Source: Pinguiococcus pyrenoidosus | Lineage: Eukaryota > Sar > Pinguiophyceae > Pinguiochrysidales > Pinguiochrysidaceae | DNA length: 36,413 nucleotides | Reading direction: 5' to 3' | NCBI GenBank assembly: GCA_019677205.1 | Contig: JAAMXY010000453.1 | Coordinates: forward strand, 5,767-42,179 | Part shown: piece after piece, positions 1 through 10,426 of the stretch | How positions within the stretch are numbered: position 1 is the stretch's first letter | Layout of the letters: each line of letters opens with the position of its first letter | Program-made: the position numbers and the translations under genes | Notes under the pieces: model-generated | The model's input: only the letters and a program-made list of their open reading frames with translations | What the model was told of the DNA's origin: nothing | Database searches by the model: none

Positions 1-987
1 CAAGCTGCAAGCAGAACCACGCCTTCATTGTCGGCGTTGACGCAGCAGCGGCATTGCATGCATCCGAAATGAGCAGGCTCAGCTAAACGGGGCGCGTACG
101 CGTTTCGTTTACTTGCTTTGAAAGCCTCGACGCGAAGGACCAGTTGCTCACCAAGGCAGACCTACCTCGTTATCCGTCAGCTTCCGCCCTCCTAGCTTGC
201 TACTGCGCTCCAAGACCCCCAGCGCGCCCTCCACGTCCATGGACTGCAGGAAGCACCTCACCGCGTTGACCGTGAGCGCTGCGGACGGTGCCTGGAGCGG
301 TTGTGCCGTGCGCAGAGACATCGCAGACGCCACTGCCTTGTATGTCGCATATACCTGCATCCCAAAGGCTGCCCCCGCTCTGCCTCGCTTCAGGCACTTG
401 CCCAGCAAGCGATTGAAGGGAGCTCCCACATGTTCAGCGATCTCGGCATCCACCCCACCCGGCTTCTTGGACGCTTCGAAGGCCATCATCGCCGCCTGCG
501 AGAGCTCCTCCAGCCACGAGGCCGGGTCCTCGGGCACCGGCTGATCCTTGCCCGTCCGCGGCGGTCTTTTGGACTCCTTGAGAAGGCTCTTGGGCAGAGA
601 TCCCCGCGTTTCAAGGAAGGAAGCGAAGTTCTCATCCAGATCCACGAGGTTCTCATCCATTCCAAGGTACCTAGACAACGCTCAGGCGCCTTAGGCGCCT
701 CTCTCGCCATGAGTGCATGATCCTAGCACCTACCGATCGCCTCTCCTTCTGGCAAAGATGAGCATTTCCGCCATTGACTGACGATGCATCGCGCTAGTGT
801 CCAAGGAGCATAGCGACTCCCGTGAGTATTCCCCCGGCAGATGCTCCTTCTCGCCCATATGCAACGCTGCCTTTGGCCCAAAGCCTCACCTCTGCCTTGC
901 GAAGGATACTTGGCGTAGTAGGCAGGTCCCTGGAAGGCCCAAGGAGCTGAGAAGCAGCCATAAGGGCGCCAGCACACTTGTTCTCAT
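1..987 (-). CDS. PPR-like protein with plastid-type leader, 3' end outside window
   Basis: Exons by hand: 987-890, 793-734, 670-166 and a fourth that enters at 4-1 after an intron ending TTGCAG. Introns are 96, 63 and 161 nt, and frame is kept through all joins (phase 2, 2, 0). The first 221 residues are visible. Residues 1-22 are a strong signal peptide (MRTSVLAPLWLLLSSLGLPG) followed by a basic stretch (LLRQVSFARQ), the layout used for import into secondary plastids. Downstream are helix pairs resembling pentatricopeptide or TPR repeats, for example PFNRLLGKCLKRGRAGAAF and LTVNAVRCFLQSMDVEGAL. PPR proteins usually bind organelle RNA, which would fit plastid targeting. The repeat assignment is only moderate because too few repeats are in view. 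Splice joins rest on consensus (GTGAGG, GTAGGT, GTAGGT donors) and open frame, not on a known homologue. The Kelch gene downstream is on the same strand. Confidence 0.55.
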
Positions 988-1821
988 GCTGCTACAAGCT
1001 CGATTTGCACTAGAACTAGCAAGGCTGGCAACGCTGCCCAGGGCCCTGTTCAGGCGTTGGGACCGCAGTTGAAAGTGGTCACCGAAATGCCATTCCGAGG
1101 CTGAACAAAAGCACAGATGGCAGAGCTGTGGCGCTGTAAACGCCAGCAGAGTGACGCTGTGGGGTATACTCAGAAGGAGTACCAATTTTTAAAGTTTGAT
1201 ATAGGTACTTCTTTGTTTGGTACTTCTCGAAGTCGTCCCTTTGTCTCTCCGTTGTCCTTCTTCTTCCCTTCGTCTCTCCAGCCCTGTCTTCTTTCTCGGG
1301 AAGTCTTGTACGGTCTTCTTGTCTGGTCTTTTCTTTTCTTGTCTTTTACGGTCTTGTCTTGTCTTGTCTCTTCTTCTCAGCAAATCTCAGCTTGCCAATC
1401 TTTCGCGAGGAGGATGGAGAAATATCAGTGTCGACGGGCTTGAGCATTGCGTAGTCTATATCGGTAGAGAGCTCCAGGAACGCCAGGAGAACCTTGAAAG
1501 ATGACAGAAAACACGCTGAAGCCAAATGAGGATCTCAGCCGTTTATCTTGCTCATGTTCGGATCCCTGCTCTCTCACCACTTGACTTGTTCAAGGCTGAA
1601 GCACTTGTTGTAAATGAAGCCTTCATCTCGCTACATCTCTCGCCAAAATATTCTCACGTGTGCGCATTGCATCATTGCTTACACCGTCGTTGCTTTCTCT
1701 TTCGCTCCTCTCAAGCAGACTCACGAAGGCACCGCAGTCAGCTTCGTGCGGCCTACGCAGTCAGCTTCGTGCGGCCTACGCAGTCAGCTTTGTGCGGCCT
1801 ACGCAGTCAGCTTTGTGCGGC
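988..1821. other. intergenic stretch with pyrimidine-rich tract
   Basis: No convincing gene on either strand. At about 1227-1380 the plus strand is almost all C and T with repeated GTCTT words, densest at 1313-1375. Short open frames here have no domain or splice context. The right end is taken up by the 23-bp repeat array. Confidence 0.6.
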
Positions 1822-1832
1822 CTACGCAGTCA
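1734..1832. repeat. 23-bp tandem repeat, 4 copies plus 7 bp
   Basis: Four head-to-tail copies (1734-1756, 1757-1779, 1780-1802, 1803-1825) of a 23-bp unit, then the first 7 bases of a fifth. Copies 1-2 and 3-4 differ only by a C/T change in the middle of the unit. The Kelch gene on the minus strand ends inside the array: its TAG (1824-1822) lies in copy 4, so the rest of the array is 3' UTR or downstream DNA. Confidence 0.95.
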
Positions 1833-3168
1833 TTGCAAAGGCCTGCGCTGCAATCCTTTGCATCTTTTTGGAGTCCTTCGAGGTCGTGTCGTCAATCTGC
1901 GGATGGGGATAGGCTTTGTACACCGTGTGTGCCTGGTCCCAATCGGCACGATCCACACCCCAATTCATCGGGTAGTACGCGCACGGCGTCGGCTTCGACT
2001 TCTTCAGGTCGTAGATCATCATCCTCCGCACGGCGCACATGCCCCACCACTCCCCTCCGCCAATCACGTAGAACTTGTCGTCCCACACCGCCGCAGCCGC
2101 TCCCATGGTGGGGTACGGAAAGGGCGGGTGGCAGTAGTAGATGCCCTTCATCGTGTCGTATTCCTCGAAGGACCGGATGCCCGTGCCGGACATGACGAAG
2201 AACAGCTCCCCGCCGGCCATGAGGACGTTCGGATTCCCATTGCCATGGCGATCGTACGGAGCTGCAGTGGCCGCCGCCTTGTAGAAGGGCATGGGCGCAA
2301 TCGAGCGCCACGTGTTGCTGCGCATGTCGTACATCTCCGCGTCCAGGATGTTGCTCCAGAACGACGGGTGCAGGGGAGCATCCGCCGGCCGGATGTAATC
2401 GGATCGGCCCGAGAACACCAGCAGCCGCTCCTTCTGGAAGCTCGCCACGGTGACGTGGTGGTCGCGGAGCCGCTGCATCGAGGGGCCGTGGCTCCACGAG
2501 TCCGTCGCCGGGTCGTAGATGAACAGCGTCGCCTGGAGATCGCCCATGGACTCGCGCCCGCCGCCGGCGCAGTACATCTTGCCATCGGCAAGAAACGCAC
2601 AGCCGTGGGCACCGCGGCCCTCCGGCATGTCTGCCAGCTGTCGCCAGCCGTCTCCCATGCTGTCCAGGTCGAGGACCCAGTGCCTCTTCCAGGCCTTGAC
2701 CGGCTCGTCCTGCGGCGAGTTGAGCCAGTAGCCGCCGGTCACGTGCAACTTGCCGTCCGGAGAGGCCGCGCATACGTGGTGGTTGGCCAGGTCTGGCAGG
2801 TCCGGCCCGGGGTGAATGCTGCGCTCCTCCACGTTGACCACGTGCACCATCTTGCTGCCCAGCATGGCGACGCCAACGTTCTCCGGCGTCGCCTTGGCGA
2901 CTTCCATGCTCACGCCGCCGATGAGGTACACTCGAGGTCCCACTTGGCAATGCGCGGGCTCTTGGTGCAGCCAGTCCTCCGGCAGGAAGTCCTCCACCAC
3001 CTCAAAGGCCTCGTTGTAGCTCGGGCTCTCCTGCAGGCGCCGCGCAAGTCCTCCGCTCGGCGGTGCGTACTGGGGGCTCCGGCCGCCTTGGAGCAGAAGC
3101 ATCGTGGCCGCCGAGCTGGCCAGTGCAACGAGCACGAGCGAGGCATTCTGCCGGGAGAGCCACTCCAT
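1822..3168 (-). CDS. membrane-anchored Kelch-repeat protein
   Basis: Single-exon frame of 448 residues starting at ATG 3168. Residues 11-27 (LVLVALASSAATMLLLQ) form one hydrophobic segment close to the N-terminus, best read as a signal anchor or uncleaved signal peptide with the rest in the lumen or outside. From about residue 75 to 415 there are Kelch blades, seen as VYLIGG (80-85), LHVTGG (141-146), MYCAGGG (198-204), the blade sequence IYDPATDSW (217-225), LLVFSG (249-254), MYDMRSNTW (279-287) and FYVIGGGEWWG (366-376). Kelch propellers bind partners or sugars; this fold also occurs in galactose-oxidase-like proteins, but I see no copper-site pattern I would trust. Function unknown. The coding end uses sequence of the tandem repeat at 1734-1832. 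A long open frame on the opposite strand is a GC-rich shadow. Confidence 0.85.
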   Translation of the reverse strand: MEWLSRQNASLVLVALASSAATMLLLQGGRSPQYAPPSGGLARRLQESPSYNEAFEVVEDFLPEDWLHQEPAHCQVGPRVYLIGGVSMEVAKATPENVGVAMLGSKMVHVVNVEERSIHPGPDLPDLANHHVCAASPDGKLHVTGGYWLNSPQDEPVKAWKRHWVLDLDSMGDGWRQLADMPEGRGAHGCAFLADGKMYCAGGGRESMGDLQATLFIYDPATDSWSHGPSMQRLRDHHVTVASFQKERLLVFSGRSDYIRPADAPLHPSFWSNILDAEMYDMRSNTWRSIAPMPFYKAAATAAPYDRHGNGNPNVLMAGGELFFVMSGTGIRSFEEYDTMKGIYYCHPPFPYPTMGAAAAVWDDKFYVIGGGEWWGMCAVRRMMIYDLKKSKPTPCAYYPMNWGVDRADWDQAHTVYKAYPHPQIDDTTSKDSKKMQRIAAQAFAMTA

Positions 3169-3532
3169 GCTGAGGCCCGTCCGAGAGCCACACGCGCGGC
3201 TTTTCTGCCCTGTGGCGCAGCGAAGCCTTGTTCTCTTGCTGCATCGTTTCGATACTGGGCGGTGCAGAAGATGCTTCGATGCTTCGATCTTGGCAAACCA
3301 GACAAAAAGGCGTAGCGAGACGAGAAAGGGAGGGCAGCTGGTGAGCGCTCGCGCGGTGTAGGCGGAAGCTACCGTGGACGAGCTTGGGGGCGTTCGCTTG
3401 CGGAAGAGGCCCCTTCTTGCTGCTAAGCTCGTCTTGTGTCATTGCTTGCGATGACGGAAGGAAGGAAGGAAGCAGTAGCGGTCCATCCTTCTTCTTGGTG
3501 GTTTTTGCTTTTTCATCGCACTTCTTTGTGGT
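3169..3532. other. spacer between two minus-strand genes
   Basis: It lies between the Kelch start and the stop of the CS-domain gene. Nothing beyond mildly pyrimidine-rich DNA is visible; it should hold the 3' UTR of one gene and the promoter of the other. Confidence 0.5.
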
Positions 3533-4343
3533 CTACGCTTTTCTAGAATCATCCCCGTTAATCAGACACGTCCAGTGCGTCTTCGGATCGGTGCTGAGCG
3601 GAAGGAAGAGTTGGAGGTTAGGCTCCTTGGTTTCGCATCTGCTGCGCAGCATCGCGACGCACCTCATCTTCTTCTGCAACGTGATGACCACCGCGATGTG
3701 CTTCGGCGGAGGTTTGGCGCTCCCTTGCACATCCCTCTCGAGGTACCACACCGTCTCCGTCCCTATGCCGAGCCTTTGGTGAGGGCCTGGCAGCTCCAGC
3801 CTCCACACGCCATGCGGAGACGAACCTTGCACAGCTGCATCCAAGTCTCCGGAGATGACCGGATTCCCCTTCACCACGACGTCCAGCGTCGTACTCGTGA
3901 CGTCCACACGGATCTCCTTGGCCTTGGTGTCTGTCGGCAAGGCAAGGCGGCCCATTATGCTTGGAACATGTCCTGCGCTGGAAGCGGCACGTGTGGCTGG
4001 AGAGGAAGCAAGCACCTTGTGGGACCCAGACCAGCACTTCCACCTCTTCTTTGCCCTGGTTCCAGAAGTACTCGTCGGTCCAGCCCCCGTAGAAGCCCGG
4101 CTGCGCCGCAGGATCTAGTTCCTCGGCAGACTCCGCAAACGCCTTGTCCAGCAGCGCCATCTGCTCGTCCTCATCGCGCGTGTGCTGCTGCAGCCAGCGG
4201 AGGCCCAGAATGCTGAAGAGGACCACTGCCGTCGCAAGGCCAATCGGCACCCACGGCAGCTTCGCAAGCACGTCGGACAGCTCAGAAGGCTCCGTCATGA
4301 CTCCCGAAAGCGCCGCGTCACGCGCGCTCCCTGGCTCTTTCAT
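3533..4343 (-). CDS. membrane-anchored CS-domain (NudC/p23-like) protein
   Basis: Two exons, 4343-4016 and 3930-3533, with an 85-nt intron (CAAG/GTGCTT to CGACAG/ACACC, phase 1); spliced length 241 residues. The join restores the CS-domain strand order: EYFWNQGKEEVEVLVWVPQ (91-109) runs directly into DTKAKEIRVDV (110-120), then VVVKG (127-131), the ISGDL turn (135-139), VWYLE (170-174), IAVVITLQKK (188-197) and a final HWTCL (228-232), as in NudC-like co-chaperones. CS domains bind Hsp90 or client proteins. Unlike soluble NUDCD2, residues 33-50 are a transmembrane helix (PIGLATAVVLFSILGLRW), so the CS domain probably hangs from an organelle membrane into the cytosol. About 24 residues (145-168) sit between the ISGDL and W-L-E elements and contain a second W-L-E-like stretch. 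They may be a real insertion or an unspliced in-frame intron (possible donor CAAG/GTTCGT). Confidence 0.75.
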
Positions 4344-5465
4344 GCAGTGCCCCGTATTATAGCGCCGTTCGATGAGATCAACGTTTTGCCGTTCATCTTG
4401 ATATTTAATATACCATGTTTATGTAGTAATCAATATCATAATTTTCATTCTCTAGTTTACAGTAGCAGACGGCAGACCGCGGATGAACGTGGCCAACCAG
4501 CATCAAAGACGCCACATTCGACGTCCTGAGCGTCATTTTACTGCGATTCGCGCTGCGCATTTCGATAGGCCTGCGAAGCCTGGCTGTTCGACCTCGACCG
4601 CTGACGCAAAGCTTCGATCCAAGTCGTCAAGGCCGGCGTCTCTACGGTCACACGTTTCACGTGCGTTTCGGGGATTGCCGTGGCTGCGTGCAACAGTCTG
4701 CCGAAAAAGGTGCGTTCTCGAGCTTCCTGGCTTCGTCGACGGACCGATCGGTTCAACGCTCGTGTTGGCTGCTTCGTGGGAAGCTCGATGGCAGATTGCA
4801 GCAAACAGTTGGACAGTTCGCGGACAGTCCTTGACATGGGGTGACAGGAGGCAGGCCGCTTGAACTGCGAGGTCGCAGCCAGACGTTCGTCATTTCTTTG
4901 CTTTATCCGCTTGCTTCAACTCTCTTGAGTCCGAACGACCGCCATCTCCAAGCATCGTATGGCTCGACCTGGAGCTCACGGAGTTGAAGATCGTGAGTGG
5001 TTTCCCGGGTCCTCGAGTGAACCGTGCCAATGGGCGCAGGGGTAGGGAGCGGGAAAACGCACCCGCGATGGTACTGGCGGAGTGCGTACCCTTCCGATCT
5101 GCAAACCAATCAGGAGCCAGCCATCGCTGACGCTTCCAGTAAGCGGGCTCCGAGGGAATCATATTCCCACGGAACGCTGGGGGAACCACGGACGTACGTA
5201 TGCTATTTCCGCCATACACACGCGCATCTGGCGCAGGTGTCGGTTGCGCCGCTGCTCCCCACGAAGTTACGGCCAGCACCGGCCCTTGAACGGGAAGTAC
5301 GCCGGACGGGGCGACGCGCAACTCCCACGGGCAGCTTTAACTTCCACTCGGGTCTCCCGCGACTCCCAGGCTCGCAAAGAAACAGCGGCGCGGATCTTTT
5401 GCGCGCGCAGTGAAGCGCGAAGCGTTGCAAGAGGAACTGGTCCGTCAGCAGAGCGGCGCCGCAAC
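4344..5465. other. divergent intergenic region
   Basis: It separates two divergently transcribed genes and should hold both promoters. There is an AT-rich patch at about 4375-4460 in otherwise GC-rich DNA. The frame of the plus-strand gene stays open upstream to about 5082 but contains no ATG. No other gene seen. Confidence 0.5.
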
Positions 5466-7567
5466 ATGGCTCCCTGTCCGCCGGACCGATCTCCAGACCG
5501 CTCGCCGCTCATCCACGCGGAGCTGTTCGCGGAGCCGGCGGAGAACCCAAAGCCCGAGCGCCAGCCGCGGCGCAGGACGCACCCGCTGGCGTATGTGGCG
5601 CAGTGGAGCTGTGGCGAACCGGACCTCACCGCCGAAGAGGCGGCGAGGTGCAAGCTCTTAGCCGACATCAGCGCGTTCGCGGAGCTGTCGGGCGCGGAGA
5701 GGGCGGCGGCCAAGGCGCGCCTGCCGGTGAAAGACGACACGGTCCTGGCCTTTCTCGCGCACGAGAACTTCCAGCTGAGCCCGGAGGCGCTGCGCAGCTA
5801 CACGTGGGCCATGTGCCTCAAGGCCGACGCGGACGGCGCGGTCTCCACGCCGGTCGTTCTGAACATCTCCGACGGCTTCGAGCAGCTGTACCCGCGCCTG
5901 AGCGTCCAGGAAGTGCTCCAGGACGCCAACTGTCTCTTCGAGGGCTACGAAGTGGAGGGAGACCCGTACGAGGCCTTCCGCGACAGCCTCTTCGCGGAGC
6001 GTCCGGAGGCCAACCTGTCGATCAAGATGACCAAGTTGCTGTTCAACAAGGACGACCACGACGAGCAGTGGCAGGATTGGCACTGCGCGCACATGCTCGT
6101 GCAGGGCTTCCTGGTGTGTCGCTTCCGGGCGGCGGATGGCAGCGTCCGAGCGCTGTATGTCGGCGAGACCTACGATGCCACGGAGAAGCTGCAGATGCCG
6201 TCGAGAAAGTAAGTCTCGCCATCCGCTTCCCACCCCCCTCCAATGGGGTTTCAGTGTTCGGACTGCGGCTGTCGTTGATGCTCATATCCTCGTGATGCTC
6301 ATCATATCCTCGTGCCTGCCGTAGGTCTCGCCTTGATCACCACGTTGGCTCCGCGAAGCGCCATGAGATGTTCCTCATGGAAGAAGAGCAAAGCAGTGAC
6401 AGCGAGGAGGAGGCGGTGCGGCCGCGGCCGCGGCTTCCTGCCGCAATCGACGTGCTTCTTGCCGAAACAGCTGCCATGGAGCCGCGCGACCTACCCCAGG
6501 GACCAGTGACGCTTCGGCAGCTTCTCTCCTCCCTCGAGTGCTCCTGCAACCTGGAGAACCAGAGCTGCTGTGGCCTTGACGATCCGGTCGCCTTTCACAA
6601 CGGCGTTGGAGAAACGGTTTCCCAGCTCTTCCTCCGGCGCCAGGTCATCCTGCCCCTCTTCGACTGCGCCTGCCTCGCCGGAGACGGCACCATCTCCGTC
6701 AAGGTGCAGCCCGATCTTTGGCAGGTGACCAGCAGGATGGCGTCGGGAGCGCCGCCGCCGCACGCAAACGAGAGAGATGGGAGGCATGCCAGCGACCGCC
6801 TGTCGAAGGGCAACTCCTTTGGCGCGTACGCGTCCCTCTGCAAGATTTCCAAGGATTGCGGAGACCTGGGCCTGGCCGTGGAGATCCGGAATGTCCGGGA
6901 CAAGCTGCATCCGCTGCTCTTGATCGTCGTCGTGGTTCGCATTCACACCGTGCTGGTGTCCGGCCCGCGGCCGCTGGCCGGCCTGCTTTCCAGGTCGCCG
7001 ATGAAGAGCCAAGCGAGGGGCGCGGAGGAAGACCCCTGCGACGCGAGGGACTGCAAGCGGCCTCGAACGGGCGGCTTCGACCAGGTCGCATTCGTGCACG
7101 CCGCGCCTGGAGTCGAATCGGAAGACCCGTCAAGCTTCGCGTGGATCCTGATCGAGGATCAACGGGTCCTGGCCGAGATGCTCAGGCATTCTCTGCGCAA
7201 GCTCTTTGATGTGTCCTTGCAAGTGATTCAGTCCCCGGCGCAGATCTCCGTGGCAGTACCAACCATATTGGAGGTGATTGCGAAGGTAGATCGCAGGCGC
7301 GTCATCATTCTCATGGACGAGCATGTGTATACGACCGGGCGCGGTGGCCTCGACAAGGTGCCCTACACGGCGACGCAGATTCGCAACGACCTATTCAAAC
7401 ATCCCCAGACCGCGGCGGCCATGGCAGCAAGGAGGCTCTTCCTAGTCTCGTTGTCGGCCAACCCCGTGAAGGACGACCGAATGAGCTTCCACCTGCTGAA
7501 GACTCACCCGACGCCCACTCTTGTGCATACCATAATGGAGCGAGTTTCCCCGGCTGCTTATCCGTGA
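5466..7567 (+). CDS. hybrid histidine-kinase-like protein A, degenerate kinase half, intact receiver
   Basis: Two exons, 5466-6208 and 6325-7567; the 116-nt intron (GTAAGT to CCGTAG) is phase 2; 661 residues. It is a paralogue of the minus-strand gene at 18388-20492 and shares its intron position and phase. Reading by eye: residues about 108-240 resemble a PAS fold ending in a GETYDATEK motif (cf. DITE-R at PAS ends). Next comes a helix with RHEM, His261-Glu262, at the place of a kinase H-box but without the following RTPL. Then follows a HATPase-like segment whose N-box is replaced by PLFDCACLAGD (358-368) and whose first glycine box is lost. The C-terminal receiver (about 521-650) keeps acid pair Glu525-Asp526 (ILIED), phospho-acceptor Asp579 (LMDEH), Ser625 (SLSAN) and Lys640 (LLK). 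Inference: it receives phosphate or acts as a scaffold rather than making phosphate. No membrane helix, so probably cytosolic. The linker at about 465-515 is disordered and basic. Start chosen as the only in-frame ATG before the domain. Confidence 0.7.
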
Positions 7568-7847
7568 GTCGCTTTCATCCATCGGGAGAAGAAAATACCA
7601 TGGCGGAATGATCCAGAGAAGCTCTCTGCTTCTGCTTTGGGAGACTTGACGGCGGACTCTGCCCGTTGAAGGCGCGGCCTCGTGGATTGATGCAGTGTAG
7701 AGTTGTTTGTACTTTGGAAGCATCGAAACGACTTGACATGTCGAGGAGCCCCTGTCGGCACGATCGGCCAAGAGCCAGCAGAATATGTGTAAAATAGCTG
7801 TTCCTTTCCGCTTCTATTCTCGCGCTCGGCTCCTGCCCAAGGTCTTG

Positions 7848-10054
7848 TCAGCCCAGAAACACGCCTTCGACCCGCTTCCCAATGTAGTACGTGGCGCTGT
7901 CGAGCAGGTTCGCCAGGCTGAACACGCCTCCGGTGATCGCAAGCAGGTTCGTGACGAGATGCGAGAAGGGAACCACGTCCCGCGACACCTGGATCAGAAA
8001 GGGGGATATGTCGTAGACGAAAAAGACGCCAGGGAGCACCATGCCGGCTGCCTTGGACTGCTTCTTCTTCACGGCAGGATTCTTGTGCGGCCCGAAGTGC
8101 TTGTGGGCCGGATCGTCCACCCTGAACATCGCGGGTCCCGCAAACACAGAGTTAGCCGGGGGCGTAGGCTACGCTAGGCTGGGAATGCGTAGGACCCAAA
8201 GCGGTCGCTGCGCACTCACCCGTGCATCTTCCTCCAGGCTTCCGCATGGTTGGAGTCGAAGGGGGTGAACTGCGCGCTGTACGTGTACACATTCGTTTTC
8301 ACGTCTCTTCTCCATCTTCGCTTGGACTTCTTGCGTTTCCCTGCGACAAGGTTTCGGGCACGAGGGCTAAGCAGACGACGCTCTTCGAAGGTGGCGGAAG
8401 GTCCCAGCGACGGAGCATCCTCACCGCGTCCAAAGATCGACAACTTTCTATCTACAACGCCCTCCTGCTCAGCCTCCTCCGCGAGCCGCTTCAAGACCTG
8501 CAAGGAGTCTTCCCCTGGCTTCGGAGCTTTCGCTCTATCATGATTGCAGATCAGACGCGCTGCTTAGAAGCCACCCCCCTCAAGACGCTTGCAGCTGCAA
8601 CCTTCGTACCGGTAAAGGGTGGGCACGACCTTGAGAAAGTACTGGAAAAGGCCGGTTCCGTCTTCTTCGGACGCAATGGCCATGGTACCATCAAGAGGAT
8701 TTATCATGCCTACGAGCAGGGCAGCATCGTCGTCGTCAGGACACAAGTACAGGGTGACAACTTCGACGCTGACATGCGCAGGATCAGGCGGAACGCCACC
8801 TGGATAGTAGTCCCCGAAGCTGAGCTCGTGGATGGTATGAGACGAGTTCCACGAAGGCGCGTCCTGTGGACTGAACTGGTGGATGTGACGCCCGTCTCGC
8901 ACTACGCTATCCCCGATCGCAAAGTGGAAGTTCCCCGCAACCTGAGGGAAAGCACAGGAGATGAGCGAATGTCGTTCGCCTTCGATGCGTCGCGGCATCC
9001 TCACTTGGTTGACAACGATGCTGCCGGCAATGTTGCAGCCTTCCCCTTCCGTGACCTCCGAAAGTGGTCCCACGGTTTCTCTCCGGCATTGCTCTGCATT
9101 CTTCTTGATGTCCCTGTGACGCAAGAACATAAACTCGGTGAGGGTGGCGTCCTACCGACGCGAGCGGCACCCACCAGTTGCCGGCTTTTCCTTTTACCTC
9201 ACGTTCCACGCCTTCTTCCTGTACGCCTGAAGCACCTCCGCACAGGTGTTGCAGCATGATTTGCCGGCATTCGGCCCTAGGCAGACGATGCTCTAGGTCA
9301 ATCCGAGACCTTTCTCCTCGTAGGCAGGCAAGGTCGATCACCCCATGCGGATGCCAAGTACCTGACATCGCCGCAGGCGGGCCCGGAGCCCCGTAGCAGG
9401 AGCCGCAGTAGTCGTCCGGCAGCGCTTCCAGGGGCTTGCTGGTGGCCGGCTCGGCAGTAAAGGCCTTTGCGAAGGAGAATGTCGTCCAGTCTGAGACGCT
9501 AGCAAAAGGAAGCCCGCAACACCCAAACAAGCCAAAAGAAGCACCTCGCCGATCAAGTGTCCCTGGTTGGATAAGCGCTGCTTCCACATGTCGTGCTCCA
9601 CATCGATCTGGTTGTCCCCCGCGACGTCCATCGCGTCCAAGTGCACCTCGTCGCAGCCCAGCGCGTGGAACGTGAGGTTCAGGTTGATCTGCAGACGCCC
9701 GCCCAGACGCGTATCCACCACCACATGCTCGTGAGTGCCGGGGAAGAGATACAGGGACAGCTCTCGCAGGGACAGAAGCAGCACCAGCGCCACGCCGATC
9801 AGGAAAGCGCGGCCACCGCCCACGGTCTTCACCGTAAACTCCTCGTCCACGCGAGAGTACAGGTCGACGGAGTCCAGCGCGCTCCGCAAAAGCCCGCCCT
9901 TGGCGATTTGAACGCGCTGTGACGGACGGATCGGCGCGGCGGAGCCACACAGCACCTCTCCCGCGACACCCACCTTGGATTTCTTGCCGTCGTCATCGGC
10001 AGAAGACTGGGAGGCCTTGTGCGCGTCGTCTCCGGGACGGCGCCGGAGCGACAT
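7848..10054 (-). CDS. ERGIC3: ERGIC3/Erv46-type COPII cargo receptor subunit
   Basis: Eight exons: 10054-9545, 9464-9362, 9276-9198, 9113-9005, 8941-8800, 8709-8602, 8514-8220, 8121-7848. Introns are 63-98 nt and every phase fits (0,1,2,0,1,1,2), giving 539 residues. The joins rebuild family landmarks: AMDVAGDNQIDVEH, the luminal Cys motif YCGSCYG, SCCNTCAEVLQAYRKKAW, QVAGNFHFAIG across intron 4, LSFGDYYPG plus MINPLDG across intron 5, YFLKVVPTLY, then LPGVFFVYDISPF. Membrane helices at about 83-104 and near the C-terminus with a large luminal domain between them match Erv46, which cycles between ER and Golgi with Erv41 and helps load cargo. It is longer than the human protein (383) because of a 70-residue N-terminal extension and a charged insertion in exon 7. 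Intron 6 is the least certain: donor at 8601 with acceptor at 8515 (87 nt) matches intron sizes here, but an acceptor at 8341 would remove most of the insertion. Confidence 0.88.
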
Positions 10055-10426
10055 GAGGGAGGCGGCGCGGGACGGGGCGCAAGAGCGCGCGAGAGAGCGG
10101 ACGAGAGCAGAGGTGTAGCTAGCACAATGCTGCTTCCTATGGCGGGATTGTAATCTCTCATGCGACTCCAGCGCCTTCTCCGCCAATAGAAACTGCGAAA
10201 GGCACCTATGTAGAGTGATCCACAGGACCTTTCTTCTTATTTCCCCAAAACACGCGAAAATAGCCTCGTGGAGAAGATTCTGATGCATACTGGTATCCCC
10301 GCGATTTCCGACGAGTACCGACTCTTCTCGAGTTCGGGGTTTTTTCGTTCCATTTTTTCTTCTGCGACTTTCGGCCTTCGAAGCGCTCTCGACGGGCGCC
10401 TCCGGAGCGCTTCGGTGCGGCAAAGG
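10055..10426. other. divergent promoter region
   Basis: It lies between two divergent starts, ERGIC3 on the minus strand and the actuator-domain gene on the plus strand. No gene seen; a short T-rich tract occurs at 10338-10358. Confidence 0.45.

Noticed and set aside
1734..1832. CRISPR-like array
   Set aside because: Units are directly adjacent without spacers and the DNA is eukaryotic; it is a simple tandem repeat.
1660..3315. A 551-codon open frame on the plus strand
   Set aside because: It is antisense to the Kelch gene, rich in Arg/His/Val as typical for shadows of GC-rich coding DNA, and has no domain.
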